Assembly (NCBI GenBank): GCA_002426755.1
Contig: DINI01000018.1
Span: 32,122 to 96,121, forward strand
DNA: 64,000 nt
Direction: 5' to 3'
DNA from: Flavobacteriaceae bacterium UBA5544
GTDB lineage: Bacteria > Bacteroidota > Bacteroidia > Flavobacteriales > Flavobacteriaceae
Made by a program: the position numbers and the translations under genes. The notes beneath the pieces are model-generated. The model saw only the letters and a list, made by a program, of their open reading frames with translations. It did not search any database and was not told the DNA's origin. The stretch's first letter is position 1; the number at the start of each line of letters is the position of its first letter. This document shows positions 55,317 to 62,130 of the stretch, piece after piece.

Positions 55317-55366
55317 AAAAAAAACACCACAACCAATTTTTTTAAGAATCGGAATTGGTGTTTTTT
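55317..55366 (-). terminator. Terminator-like hairpin downstream of the BLUF gene
   Basis: An A-run and CACC...CCAATT on the left (55317-55338) pair with AATTGGTGTTTTTT on the right (55353-55366), with a small bulge. Read on the minus strand the stem ends in eight T, as expected for the end of the BLUF transcript; it could also work on the plus strand. The rest of the 422-bp gap 55162-55583 shows nothing else I can name, apart from the -7 element listed separately. Confidence 0.6.
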
Positions 55367-55583
55367 ACCCGTAACATTGCTTATCCAGCTGTATTAAATT
55401 TAGAATATTTGTAGGAATATATCATTATTTTAACATATTTTTCGACCAAATACATGATTTGATTCATTTTTTAGAGGTTATAGTGATTTTAAATGACCAA
55501 AATTACAAGCTGTTTTATCATCACCATCATCACATTCAGAACCATCAGTATTGGTTTGCCACTTTAGATTTATAGCTCATTAA

Positions 55584-56018
55584 CTAAACTTTTTGGTACT
55601 GGCTCACCATACCTTCCCGCAATATTCTCTGCACTGTGGCCCAAAAACTTAATAAAGAACCCGATGACCTATCAGAAAATTGTGAAAGTAACAGCAGGTT
55701 GCTCACAAACTGTTGGACGTTTTTATCATCCGGTCGGTAGAAAGCCATGTTCCATTCAGGAAAAAACCTATTAGGCACCTCATTTTCCCAAAGCAAGGTC
55801 ACGGTATGGTGTCGCTTATCAACTTTTATTTTTTCATACACCTGAAGCACATCCTTTTTGTTGCCTTCCAATATTTGAACAAAATTATCATTGTGATAAA
55901 TGAGGCAGCCCGAAATATTTTTTTCAGAATTAACGGTTATAGCTGTATTTAGAATGTCCTCTAAATCATTATACCCTAACCCTATGCTTGAAGTCGAACG
56001 GTAATTGAGTTGATACAT
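55584..56018 (-). CDS. BLUF-domain blue-light (FAD) photoreceptor
   Basis: A 144-residue single-domain BLUF protein. The residues that tune the flavin photocycle fall exactly where expected from AppA numbering: Tyr6 (NYRSTSS), Asn30 (TVNSEKN), Gln48 (NFVQILEG), Trp89 and Met91 (FPEWNMAF), with Tyr-Gln spacing of 42. A C-terminal extension of about 45 residues has no recognised output domain, so signalling is probably through protein-protein contact. It is alone on the minus strand, with a terminator-like hairpin downstream. The partner is not visible here. Confidence 0.9.
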   Translation of the reverse strand: MYQLNYRSTSSIGLGYNDLEDILNTAITVNSEKNISGCLIYHNDNFVQILEGNKKDVLQVYEKIKVDKRHHTVTLLWENEVPNRFFPEWNMAFYRPDDKNVQQFVSNLLLLSQFSDRSSGSLLSFWATVQRILREGMVSQYQKV

Positions 56019-56174
56019 AAGTTGGTTATGTTAGCTTTGTAATTATGTTATTAGAATAGTGTATGGCAAGCACCTAATTTAGCAAATAATAATAATGAAT
56101 AGAAAAGCCGTAATAATTTTCAGAAATAGGCGAAATCAAGAAATTATTCATGCCCATTGCTGTACAGTTTTTTT

Positions 56175-56858
56175 TTATTCTTTAATCATTTTAGTCATCG
56201 AATTTAAACAAGGAGTTACATCAAAGTACAACCCTTCTAATTGCGATTTATTTTCTGCAACCGTCAAATAGTCGTAATGCTCAATTAAACTTTGAGACCC
56301 TCCAAATTGTAATCCAAGAATATTCAATAAATCATATTCGTGCGAGGTGTAAATGACATAAAATGCATCTTGTTTACTTTTCCCATTGCCCGAACTTATC
56401 AAGGCATCAACAATAATTCTTAATTGGGTAACTTTTTCATCAAAGGACTTTTTATTTCCCATTTCTTTCAACGAATACAACTGATAATTTATAGCACTTA
56501 AATCAAACGGGTTATCTAAAAGCATTTTGTCGGTAAAGTCCACTATTTTGATTAAATCCAAACTATCCGCTGCCTCTTTTTTTAATATAACCCTTAAACT
56601 GTCACCATAATCCGAACGTGAATAAGGTGAATATTTTTCATCAAAAGTATAACCATAGTACAAGTGCCTTTTCTCTTCCAAAGTCATTGTTGAATCAGCC
56701 TGTAAATAACGATTCATTAAAGTTTCATAAAACAGATTTGAATTAATCTTCTTAATATTCTGTTCAATTTTCTTGTAGTCTGGCTTTTCAAAATCCCAAT
56801 CTTGAGAATATGATAAGTGACTTAATAAGATGAATAAGATAAAAATTATTTTTTTCAT
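56175..56858 (-). CDS. DUF4919-like exported protein
   Basis: A 227-residue protein with signal peptide MKKIIFILFILLSHLSYSQ. It starts DWDFEKPDYKKIEQNIKKIN and has LYYGYTFDEKYSPY and NPFDLSAINYQLYSLKEMG, the pattern of the DUF4919 family common in Bacteroidetes. The family has no established function; the repeated helical pattern after residue 95 resembles a TPR-like fold. It is separated from the next upstream gene on this strand by a long inverted repeat (56890-56969). Confidence 0.72.
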   Translation of the reverse strand: MKKIIFILFILLSHLSYSQDWDFEKPDYKKIEQNIKKINSNLFYETLMNRYLQADSTMTLEEKRHLYYGYTFDEKYSPYSRSDYGDSLRVILKKEAADSLDLIKIVDFTDKMLLDNPFDLSAINYQLYSLKEMGNKKSFDEKVTQLRIIVDALISSGNGKSKQDAFYVIYTSHEYDLLNILGLQFGGSQSLIEHYDYLTVAENKSQLEGLYFDVTPCLNSMTKMIKE

Positions 56859-56889
56859 TAGATGGTTTTTTAATGATTTGTAATGATCT

Positions 56890-56969
56890 CGGTTTTAAGT
56901 AATTCCTTGGTTTAGCAACACACTTTACAGGTATAAAAGTAGGAGAGAACAAGCAATTACTTAAAACCG
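56890..56969. repeat. 20-bp inverted repeat pair with 40-bp centre
   Basis: Bases 56890-56909 and 56950-56969 are inverted copies with one mismatch in 20 (core GGTTTTAAGTAATT and AATTACTTAAAACC). The 40-bp centre contains GGTTTAGCA and GTATAAAAGTAG, which resemble boxes of the three hairpin elements further right. No target-site duplication is evident. It lies between the 3' end of a 63-codon gene and the start of the DUF4919-like gene; it may be a MITE-like remnant, a terminator or a diverged member of the hairpin family. Confidence 0.65.
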
Positions 56970-56998
56970 TTCATTGTGCAAAATTTTTCAATTCGGTG

Positions 56999-57190
56999 TT
57001 AATAAAGATTATTGTTGGCATGCTTTTTTTCTCTTTCAAAAGTTTTTGTCAAAATTTCTAATTCCGCTTTTTTTTCAGATTCGGTCAACTTTGTGTTATT
57101 GCTCATACTTTTTCTTAAAGAATCATATTTTTCCTTTAAAGATTCTAGATGGTCATTGAGTCCAAAAGAATGTAATTTTAATTCTTCCAT
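56999..57190 (-). CDS. Small hypothetical coiled-coil protein
   Basis: A 63-residue ORF with an ATG start, highly charged and helical (HLESLKEKYDSLRKSMSNNT, KLTESEKKAELEILTKTFER), consistent with a short coiled coil. No signal peptide, membrane segment or known motif. Amino-acid composition is protein-like and the opposite-strand frames are merely hydrophobic shadows, so it is probably real, but homology evidence is lacking. Confidence 0.45.
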   Translation of the reverse strand: MEELKLHSFGLNDHLESLKEKYDSLRKSMSNNTKLTESEKKAELEILTKTFEREKKHANNNLY

Positions 57191-57575
57191 AATTTAATAG
57201 TACTTTACGATGTTGTGTGCATTCCGCAATGAATGGCAACCTATATAAGCGTAACAATATACTCATTTATGTGATTATTTATACACCTTTTGTATGTTAG
57301 CTTGAAAATTGTGGTAAGAGGACGGCTGCGTTGTGTGTCATTGCAATGGCATTGAGGTTACGTCAATGTAGAAGTTTAGGCGGTAAATTATAGCCCTCGT
57401 TGTATGCAAACGTAACAGTACAAAACCCCGTTGGAACAAGAGAGCAACATCGAAATAGGCATTTTCAATCGCTAAATCAGGACTGGTATATGATAATGGA
57501 TATAGAAGTGTTTTAGCTATAAATTAATGACGATTTTACTTGTTTTTTAACACAGTACTTCGTTGGGAAACGTTT
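57191..57575. other. 385-bp gene-free stretch with degenerate repeats
   Basis: Two similar short segments occur here, beginning GTTGTGTGCATT (57212) and GTTGTGTGTCATT (57330), each followed by GCAATG and GGCA. At the right edge GTTGGGA (57562-57568) lies 7 bp before the stop of the next minus-strand gene, the same position as GTTGGCA in the hairpin elements at 58.3 and 59.8 kb. It looks like a decayed relative of those elements; no gene, RNA or clear terminator was recognised. Confidence 0.35.
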
Positions 57576-58130
57576 TTATTGATTCTCAAATTTAAGTTCG
57601 ACTGTGTTTTCTAATTCGAGTCTATTATTGGTATTGACTTTTACCTTAAATTGGTAATTTTCTTCTTCAAAGGTCGCATTTTCTATAAATTCAGGCATAA
57701 ATCGGATTAAGATAACTCCAAATCCAGTTGCAGTCGGTAGCAGCGTAATTTCATTGATGTCTCTTAAATTTGTGTCGGCTGGAACAGTATTACCATTTAA
57801 GACAAATTCTCTATCAAAACTATATTCTATAGTGTCTTCCAAAAGTTCATTCTCAAAATTATCAGCGCAAGTAGTGGCATAAGCTTCATTTATTAAATTT
57901 ATATTATAATTTGAACCAATAGTAATTCGTTCGGTTCTAACTTGAATAGTAAAAGGACTGCTTATAATTGGTATAAGGTTTTCATCATAGGGACCGTGAC
58001 CTGCGAAATCATAAACTGCTATTGTTCCATTTCCAACAATTTCGTAAGTTGTTTCACAACAAGACTTGGTAATGAAAGCTAAAAATAAAAAACCTAGGTA
58101 TATTTTTATTGTTTTTATAAATCTTGTCAT
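57576..58130 (-). CDS. Hypothetical lipoprotein
   Basis: A 184-residue protein with an N-terminal hydrophobic signal and a probable lipobox (ITKSC, Cys followed by a second Cys). The mature part is predicted mainly beta-strand and contains VPADTNLRDINEITLLPTAT and QFKVKVNTNNRLELENTVEL. Two further cysteines (ATTCAD and the lipid-site pair) are present. I do not recognise a family. It is monocistronic on the minus strand, with a degenerate repeat region at its 3' end and a hairpin element 110 bp upstream. Confidence 0.65.
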   Translation of the reverse strand: MTRFIKTIKIYLGFLFLAFITKSCCETTYEIVGNGTIAVYDFAGHGPYDENLIPIISSPFTIQVRTERITIGSNYNINLINEAYATTCADNFENELLEDTIEYSFDREFVLNGNTVPADTNLRDINEITLLPTATGFGVILIRFMPEFIENATFEEENYQFKVKVNTNNRLELENTVELKFENQ

Positions 58131-58240
58131 ATCATATAGGTTGTAATGGGGTTATCTAACTCCCTTTTTCTAATCAATATTGATTTTCAGTCTTATTTAT
58201 TAAAGATGCACATATTGTTGAAAGGTTGCGTTCCAATGTT

Positions 58241-58371
58241 TGCCAACGTTTATGTATAAGGAAAGTAGCAGATTTTACCCACTAACTTTTCGGATTATAA
58301 CTGACCTTTATTTTATTATTTATCTTTTGTTTAAGCACAAAAACCGCTATTTTTTATATAAATTGTTGGCA
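58241..58371 (-). repeat. Hairpin-forming cassette-like element, copy A
   Basis: Bounded by TGCCAAC (58241-58247) and GTTGGCA (58365-58371), perfect 7-bp terminal inverted repeats; inner sequence continues as an imperfect inverted repeat (TTTATGTATAAGGAAAGTAGC against TTTATATAAAAAATAGC). Shared boxes with copies B and C are GTATAAG (58254), GTAGC-G, CACT and CTTTTCGG (58286), 32 bp after GTATAAG. It ends 8 bp from the stop codon of the Cys/Gly-tailed protein gene, which reads into it. Confidence 0.72.
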
Positions 58372-58379
58372 CCAGTTTT

Positions 58380-59198
58380 TTATCCGCAGCCACCACAACC
58401 TCCACAACCTCCACATCCACCACAACCTCCATCTGAACCGCAACCGCTATCACCTGATGAATCATCAAATCCGTTAACAGATTCAATGACTGGCGTAAAA
58501 TCAGAATCATTTATAGCCATTAAATGGAATTGGTTTTTAGATGAATTGAGGTAGTACAAATCAGAGTAACCATAATCAACCCAGACTGATTCAGTGTTTT
58601 CTTTTCTATAATTGGATTTCTTTTTTTCTATTAACTCGAAAATTTCTGTCGGTATTTTGGGTATAAGAACAATATTTCCATTAAGAGAAAGTAGTGTTTC
58701 TTCTATATCCTTAACTTTTTTGGTTGTATTGGTCTTAATTCGTTTTAGTTCCCTTTTTATTTCTGTTTGGACTTTTATCCCGTTTTCTGAAATGACTTTT
58801 ACTCCTAAAAATCTTTGAAAAAAATTAGATTTAAAATATTGTTTCATTCGGTGGTCAGAATAAATATATTTTAATTTATAGTCTTCACTATTTTTAATCT
58901 TTTCGAATGCGGTTTTTAAAAGATTTGAGAGTTTTACTTTTAGTTCATTATCTTTTATGAATACAGACAGAAATATGGATTCGTGTTTTAATGGTTGATA
59001 GCTGTAAAATGCTTTCCCTAAACTAACTGTTGGGTTTTTCTTGCCCTTTTTTGACGATTCTTCATTAGTTTCTATTTTGAGTACTTCTTTTAATATTAAG
59101 TCAAAAAAAGTAACTCTTGCAAGTTTGTCAACTTTTACTTGAGGATTTTCAATAAGCAAAATTTCTGCTGGTGATAAATTAGTTAGTTCTTTAATCAT
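58380..59198 (-). CDS. TIGR04222-like protein with Cys-Gly-Gly tail
   Basis: A 272-residue protein. The N-terminus LTNLSPAEILLIENPQVKVD and following helices recall the TIGR04222 family (a domain often fused to GRDP-like domains and ended by a Gly/Cys tail), but no membrane segment is visible. The middle is Lys-rich and helical. The last 25 residues are almost only Gly and Cys, with a CGG repeat (GGCGGCGGCGGCGGCG). The upstream gene, a GRDP-like protein, overlaps it by 4 bp, so the pair corresponds to the two halves of a known composite architecture. The tail could bind metal, form disulfides or be a modification substrate. Family assignment is tentative. Confidence 0.65.
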   Translation of the reverse strand: MIKELTNLSPAEILLIENPQVKVDKLARVTFFDLILKEVLKIETNEESSKKGKKNPTVSLGKAFYSYQPLKHESIFLSVFIKDNELKVKLSNLLKTAFEKIKNSEDYKLKYIYSDHRMKQYFKSNFFQRFLGVKVISENGIKVQTEIKRELKRIKTNTTKKVKDIEETLLSLNGNIVLIPKIPTEIFELIEKKKSNYRKENTESVWVDYGYSDLYYLNSSKNQFHLMAINDSDFTPVIESVNGFDDSSGDSGCGSDGGCGGCGGCGGCGGCG

Positions 59199-59686
59199 AC
59201 TTTTCTAATTTTGGGAACGATCCAATTTCTATGAAGGTTAACTCTCCTAAAGTTTAGTTCTCCAAATCTTACTTTTGAAGATGGCCATATATCTAATGGT
59301 GCATTCTTATTAAATGTTTGTAAATACAATTCTTTTGTTTTAGAATACCAATCTCCAAACTTTTCTTTTTCGTTTTTTCCACCTTCAGTTGGTCCGTGAT
59401 GTATTTCTCTTCCTAAAGTGTTTTTACAAAAATCTGTCCAATACGAACGTGTGTACAAAAGGTGTAAATGCCAAACTTGGTCAACTTGGTCAGAAGGTGT
59501 TAACGGATGGTCAGAAATACAGATTAAAAAAATGAACTTTTTGTATTCGTTAATTACCCGAATGGCATATTCGTATTTCCAGCCATTTTCTCTACATAAT
59601 CTGTCAGTAAAAGTGAACGTAGAATCAAAATCATCCAATTGGAATGCTTCTAATTTATCCCATAATGTTTTTTGTTCTACTGTCAT
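59195..59686 (-). CDS. GRDP-like (glycine-rich-domain-protein-like) small protein
   Basis: A 163-residue protein from the ATG at 59684-59686 (a TTG at 59704 is in frame but lies inside repeat copy B). It has the GRDP/DUF1399-type motif HPLTPSDQVDQVWHLHLLYT, then YWTDFCKN, LGREIHHGPTEGG and a helical EKFGDWYSKTKELYLQTFN. In other bacteria this domain precedes a TIGR04222 domain in one polypeptide; here the two are separate, translationally coupled genes. Function is unknown. Histidines and the cysteine are conserved in the family and may bind metal. Confidence 0.72.
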   Translation of the reverse strand: MTVEQKTLWDKLEAFQLDDFDSTFTFTDRLCRENGWKYEYAIRVINEYKKFIFLICISDHPLTPSDQVDQVWHLHLLYTRSYWTDFCKNTLGREIHHGPTEGGKNEKEKFGDWYSKTKELYLQTFNKNAPLDIWPSSKVRFGELNFRRVNLHRNWIVPKIRKV

Positions 59687-59698
59687 TTTGCAAATTGG

Positions 59699-59830
59699 TG
59701 CCAAAGGTCTCGTATAAGAGCAGTAGCGGTTTACTGCTCACTTGCCTTTCGGTTAGCAATATACTTAATTAAACGCAAAAGCGGTTCGAGTTTGCACCAG
59801 AACCGCTTTTGCTTTTATACTTTGTTGGCA
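59699..59830 (-). repeat. Hairpin-forming cassette-like element, copy B
   Basis: Bounded by TGCCAA (59699-59704) and TTGGCA (59825-59830). The flanks pair over a long imperfect stem: GTATAAGAGCAGTAGCGGTT near the left end against the complement of a right-end sequence reading GTATAAAAGCAAAAGCGGTT. Boxes GTATAAG (59712) and CCTTTCGG (59745, 33 bp on) match copies A and C. It fills the space exactly between the stop of the SRPBCC lipoprotein gene (7 bp away) and the start of the GRDP-like gene (12 bp away). Confidence 0.78.
59775..59812 (-). terminator. Perfect 13-bp hairpin inside repeat copy B
   Basis: GCAAAAGCGGTTC (59775-59787) and GAACCGCTTTTGC (59800-59812) pair perfectly around a 12-nt loop. 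On the plus side it is followed by TTTTATAC and on the minus side by GTTTAATTAAG, so it may end transcription of the SRPBCC operon although the T tracts are short. Confidence 0.55.
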
Positions 59831-59837
59831 GTAGTTG

Positions 59838-60422
59838 TTATTTGTTTGGCAATCCCCATTTTTTTACTAATTCAGCATTAAGTCCGCCTACTTTTCCGTT
59901 TGGTTTTCCTGTTCCAGTTGCTATTAAATTTTTCAAACTACCTTGAATATAGCTTGTCCAGGCATCGTTACACACCTCAAAACATTCATATTGAGGAGTC
60001 AGACCTTCGTGAGTGAAGGTTACTTTGGTTTGATCCCCTAATGAAGAAATATCAAATATTAGTTTGGTGTTTATCCATTCAGTCTTATCTTTTGTGAAGT
60101 TAAATTCGTTGTCGGTAACTAGATACACTAATTTTTTGTTTGAAATTTCTTCCACCAATTTTAGCTTGCACAAATGAACATCTTTGTAATGATAGAAAAA
60201 AGTCTCGCCAAGTTGGTCTGTAAGGCCCTCAATGTCCTCTGACCACCACCCTCTAAAGTTTTTAATAGCATTAAAAGTAATTGTATTGTCTTCATCAACT
60301 ACAAAGCTTGATGTGTAATTTTTGTTTTCCATTGTTTTTGGTTTTGAATTTTGATTTGCTGTTTTGGTATTTATGTTGCAAGAAAGCAACATAATTAAAA
60401 TGATAGGAATTAAGGTTTTCAT
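59838..60422 (-). CDS. SRPBCC (AHSA1/START-like) domain lipoprotein
   Basis: A 194-residue protein with lipoprotein signal (Cys15 in IMLLSCN). The SRPBCC fold spans about 35-165, with FNAIKNFRGWWSEDIEGLTD, TEWINTKLIFDISSLG and TKVTFTHEGLTPQYECFEVC followed by WTSYIQGSLKNLIATG. These proteins bind hydrophobic ligands or act as small stress-related factors. It is homologous to the protein encoded just upstream, with which it overlaps by 4 bp; this copy carries an export signal, so the two may act on the same ligand in different compartments. Confidence 0.82.
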   Translation of the reverse strand: MKTLIPIILIMLLSCNINTKTANQNSKPKTMENKNYTSSFVVDEDNTITFNAIKNFRGWWSEDIEGLTDQLGETFFYHYKDVHLCKLKLVEEISNKKLVYLVTDNEFNFTKDKTEWINTKLIFDISSLGDQTKVTFTHEGLTPQYECFEVCNDAWTSYIQGSLKNLIATGTGKPNGKVGGLNAELVKKWGLPNK

Positions 60423-60847
60423 ATACCGTTTAATTTTGTTTCGAGGCTATGAAGATAATGTGTCCAAGCGGTAGAGCATTCATTATAACATTCAATCTGG
60501 GGAGCCAATCCTATGTGCGTAAATGTTACATCCGTTTTACCTTCCTTTTCAACTAAATGAAAAGCAAGTTTTGTATGTTCCCATTCTTTTCGATTATCCA
60601 AAAATGAAAGATTGCTTTCCGTTACCTGCCAGACAATTTTTTTATTGGGAATTAATTCCACCAATTTTTGTCTAGTGAAGTGCATTCCGCCACCTGCAGA
60701 GAATGAAAATTCGTCATTTAGTTCATTACTTTTCCCAATGATGGTCTCGTTATGAATGCCCGACCACCATCTATCGACATCCAATAATAATTTAAAAATT
60801 TCCTTTGATGACTTCTGTGTTGCGAAACTATATTCGAAATTGTTCAT
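60419..60847 (-). CDS. SRPBCC (AHSA1/START-like) domain protein, cytoplasmic
   Basis: A 142-residue protein from the ATG at 60845-60847; an upstream in-frame start at 60892 would place translation before the likely promoter. The SRPBCC domain has LLLDVDRWWSGIHNETIIGK, TKLAFHLVEKEGKTDVTFTH and IECYNECSTAWTHYLHSLET. First gene of a two-gene operon with the lipid-anchored homologue, divergent from a DJ-1/AraC regulator that probably controls it. Confidence 0.83.
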   Translation of the reverse strand: MNNFEYSFATQKSSKEIFKLLLDVDRWWSGIHNETIIGKSNELNDEFSFSAGGGMHFTRQKLVELIPNKKIVWQVTESNLSFLDNRKEWEHTKLAFHLVEKEGKTDVTFTHIGLAPQIECYNECSTAWTHYLHSLETKLNGI

Positions 60848-60869
60848 TTTGATTTTGTTTTTATTTAAA

Positions 60870-60877
60870 CAAAGATA
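60870..60877 (-). promoter_or_regulatory. -7 promoter element of the SRPBCC operon
   Basis: On the minus strand TATCTTTG, a full match to TAnnTTTG, 23 bases before the start codon. The same octamer faces the other way at 60949-60956, so the 125-bp divergent region carries back-to-back promoters. Confidence 0.5.
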
Positions 60878-60925
60878 ATTTCCAATATCCACTTCTAAAG
60901 GGTGCTATTTAGACATTATAAAGGG

Positions 60926-60956
60926 TTGATTTGGACATTGATATCTCTTATCTTTG
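60926..60956 (+). promoter_or_regulatory. Promoter of the AraC-family regulator
   Basis: TTG (60926-60928), a 20-bp spacer and TATCTTTG (60949-60956), matching the Bacteroidetes consensus. The leader before the ATG at 60973 would be only about 10 bases. Confidence 0.55.
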
Positions 60957-60972
60957 ATTCAAACAATGTGTG

Positions 60973-61959
60973 ATGAAACATTTAAGTATTTTAATTCCAG
61001 ATGACCAAACAAACATGAGTACCATAGCTTGTGTTATAGGTAGCTATCAAGTATTTATGGCTGCCAATACCTATTTTGAACAGCAGGGTAAGCCTCCTGT
61101 TTTTAAAGTAAATTTGGTAAGTGCAACCAATGATAAAAGACTCATCCACGGATTTTTGTCCATAGCATCAAATCTTACAATCACCGAATCTTCAAAGAAT
61201 AACCTTATCATCATTCCTGCTTCAGAAATACGTAGTTATGAAACCGCCACCCAAAATAACAAATTATTAATCGATTGGGTGAAACGTCAGTACAAAGAAG
61301 GTGCAGAAGTTGCCAGTATGTGTGTGGGAAGTTTTATGTTGGCTTCAACGGGTTTACTTACTGGGATGACTTGTTCAACCCACTGGGCAAAGTCCGAGGA
61401 ATTTAAAGCTTTGTTTCCGGATGTTCATTTGCAAACTGATAAATTGATAACCGATGAAAACGGGATTTATACGAACGGTGGGGCTTATTCATTTTTGCAT
61501 TTGTTGATGTATCTGGTTGAAAAATTTTATGATCGGCAAACGGCCATTTATTGTGCTAAATATTTTCAGATAGACTTGGATAGAAATTTGCAGGCTGAAT
61601 TTTCAATTTTTAATGGGCATAAAAAGCATAATGATGCTGTGGTTTTAGAGGCACAACTATTTATTGAAGACCATTTTCAGGAAAAAATTTCCATGGAACA
61701 ATTAGCTTTACGCTTAGGCGTAGGAAGAAGAAATTTTGACCGAAGATTTATAAAAGCAACTGGACTTACACCTCTTGATTATTTACAAAGAGTTAAAGTG
61801 GAAGCAGCTAAAAAGCACTTTGAGAATTCTCGAAAATCAGTCAGCGAAGTAATGTACGACGTTGGTTATAATGACACAAAAGCGTTTCGAGAAGTCTTTA
61901 GTCGTGTTACTGGGACAACACCAATTGATTATAAAGAAAAATATAATATAGGAAGTTGA
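60973..61959 (+). CDS. GlxA-type transcriptional regulator: DJ-1/PfpI-like domain plus AraC HTH
   Basis: A 328-residue regulator from the ATG at 60973 (a GTG one codon earlier is possible). Residues 1-190 are the DJ-1/PfpI-like domain, with the nucleophile-elbow position ASMCVGSFMLAST and TNGGAYSFLHLLMYLVEKFY. Residues of about 225-325 are the double AraC helix-turn-helix (EKISMEQLALRLGVGRRNFD, ATGLTPLDYLQRVKVEAAKK, VSEVMYDVGYNDTKAFREVF). Divergent from the two SRPBCC genes, which it probably regulates. It ends 28 bp before repeat copy C. Confidence 0.9.
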   Translation: MKHLSILIPDDQTNMSTIACVIGSYQVFMAANTYFEQQGKPPVFKVNLVSATNDKRLIHGFLSIASNLTITESSKNNLIIIPASEIRSYETATQNNKLLIDWVKRQYKEGAEVASMCVGSFMLASTGLLTGMTCSTHWAKSEEFKALFPDVHLQTDKLITDENGIYTNGGAYSFLHLLMYLVEKFYDRQTAIYCAKYFQIDLDRNLQAEFSIFNGHKKHNDAVVLEAQLFIEDHFQEKISMEQLALRLGVGRRNFDRRFIKATGLTPLDYLQRVKVEAAKKHFENSRKSVSEVMYDVGYNDTKAFREVFSRVTGTTPIDYKEKYNIGS

Positions 61960-61987
61960 TCTTGTTTTTTAGGTTTTGTAGAATTAC

Positions 61988-62121
61988 TGCCAAACTGTCA
62001 AGTATATGAGCCGTAGCGGGATTTGCGCACTGACTTTTCGGTTTAGCACAGACCATAAATATACAAAAAAGCCATATAAAGGGCCTGAACTCCTCTATGG
62101 CTTATATACATTGTTATGTGC
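61988..62121 (-). repeat. Hairpin-forming cassette-like element, copy C
   Basis: Begins TGCCAAAC (61988) and ends near GTTATGTGC (62113-62121). The flanks pair imperfectly (GTATATGAGCCGTAGCGG against the complement of a right-end sequence reading GTATATAAGCCATAGAGG). The boxes GTATATG (62002), GTAGCGG and CTTTTCGG (62034, 32 bp on) match copies A and B in sequence and spacing. Its right end is 9 bp from the stop of the minus-strand intradiol-dioxygenase-like gene. It also lies beyond the 3' end of the plus-strand AraC gene. Confidence 0.75.
62069..62103 (-). terminator. Hairpin inside repeat copy C
   Basis: AAGCCATA (62069-62076) pairs with TATGGCTT (62096-62103), with A6 on one side and TATATA on the other. 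On the minus strand the stem is followed by a T run, so it can act as the terminator of the intradiol-dioxygenase-like gene. Confidence 0.55.
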
Positions 62122-62130
62122 TGCCCTTTT

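Noticed and set aside
57359..57365. Additional TACGTCA site
   Set aside because: A single heptamer is expected by chance several times in 64 kb, and it is not near a PUL promoter.
58384..58440. CRISPR-like short tandem repeat
   Set aside because: The repeat is the trinucleotide-scale coding repeat for the Cys-Gly-Gly tail; no spacers and no cas genes.
58240..58554. Plus-strand 104-codon ORF with a Pro-Gln-Pro repeat
   Set aside because: It is the antisense of the Cys-Gly-Gly tail plus repeat copy A; the proline repeat is simply the complement of glycine codons.
57191..62130. Canonical integron array
   Set aside because: No integrase gene in the window, and the element ends (TGCCAAC/GTTGGCA) do not match the GTTRRRY and RYYYAAC core sites.
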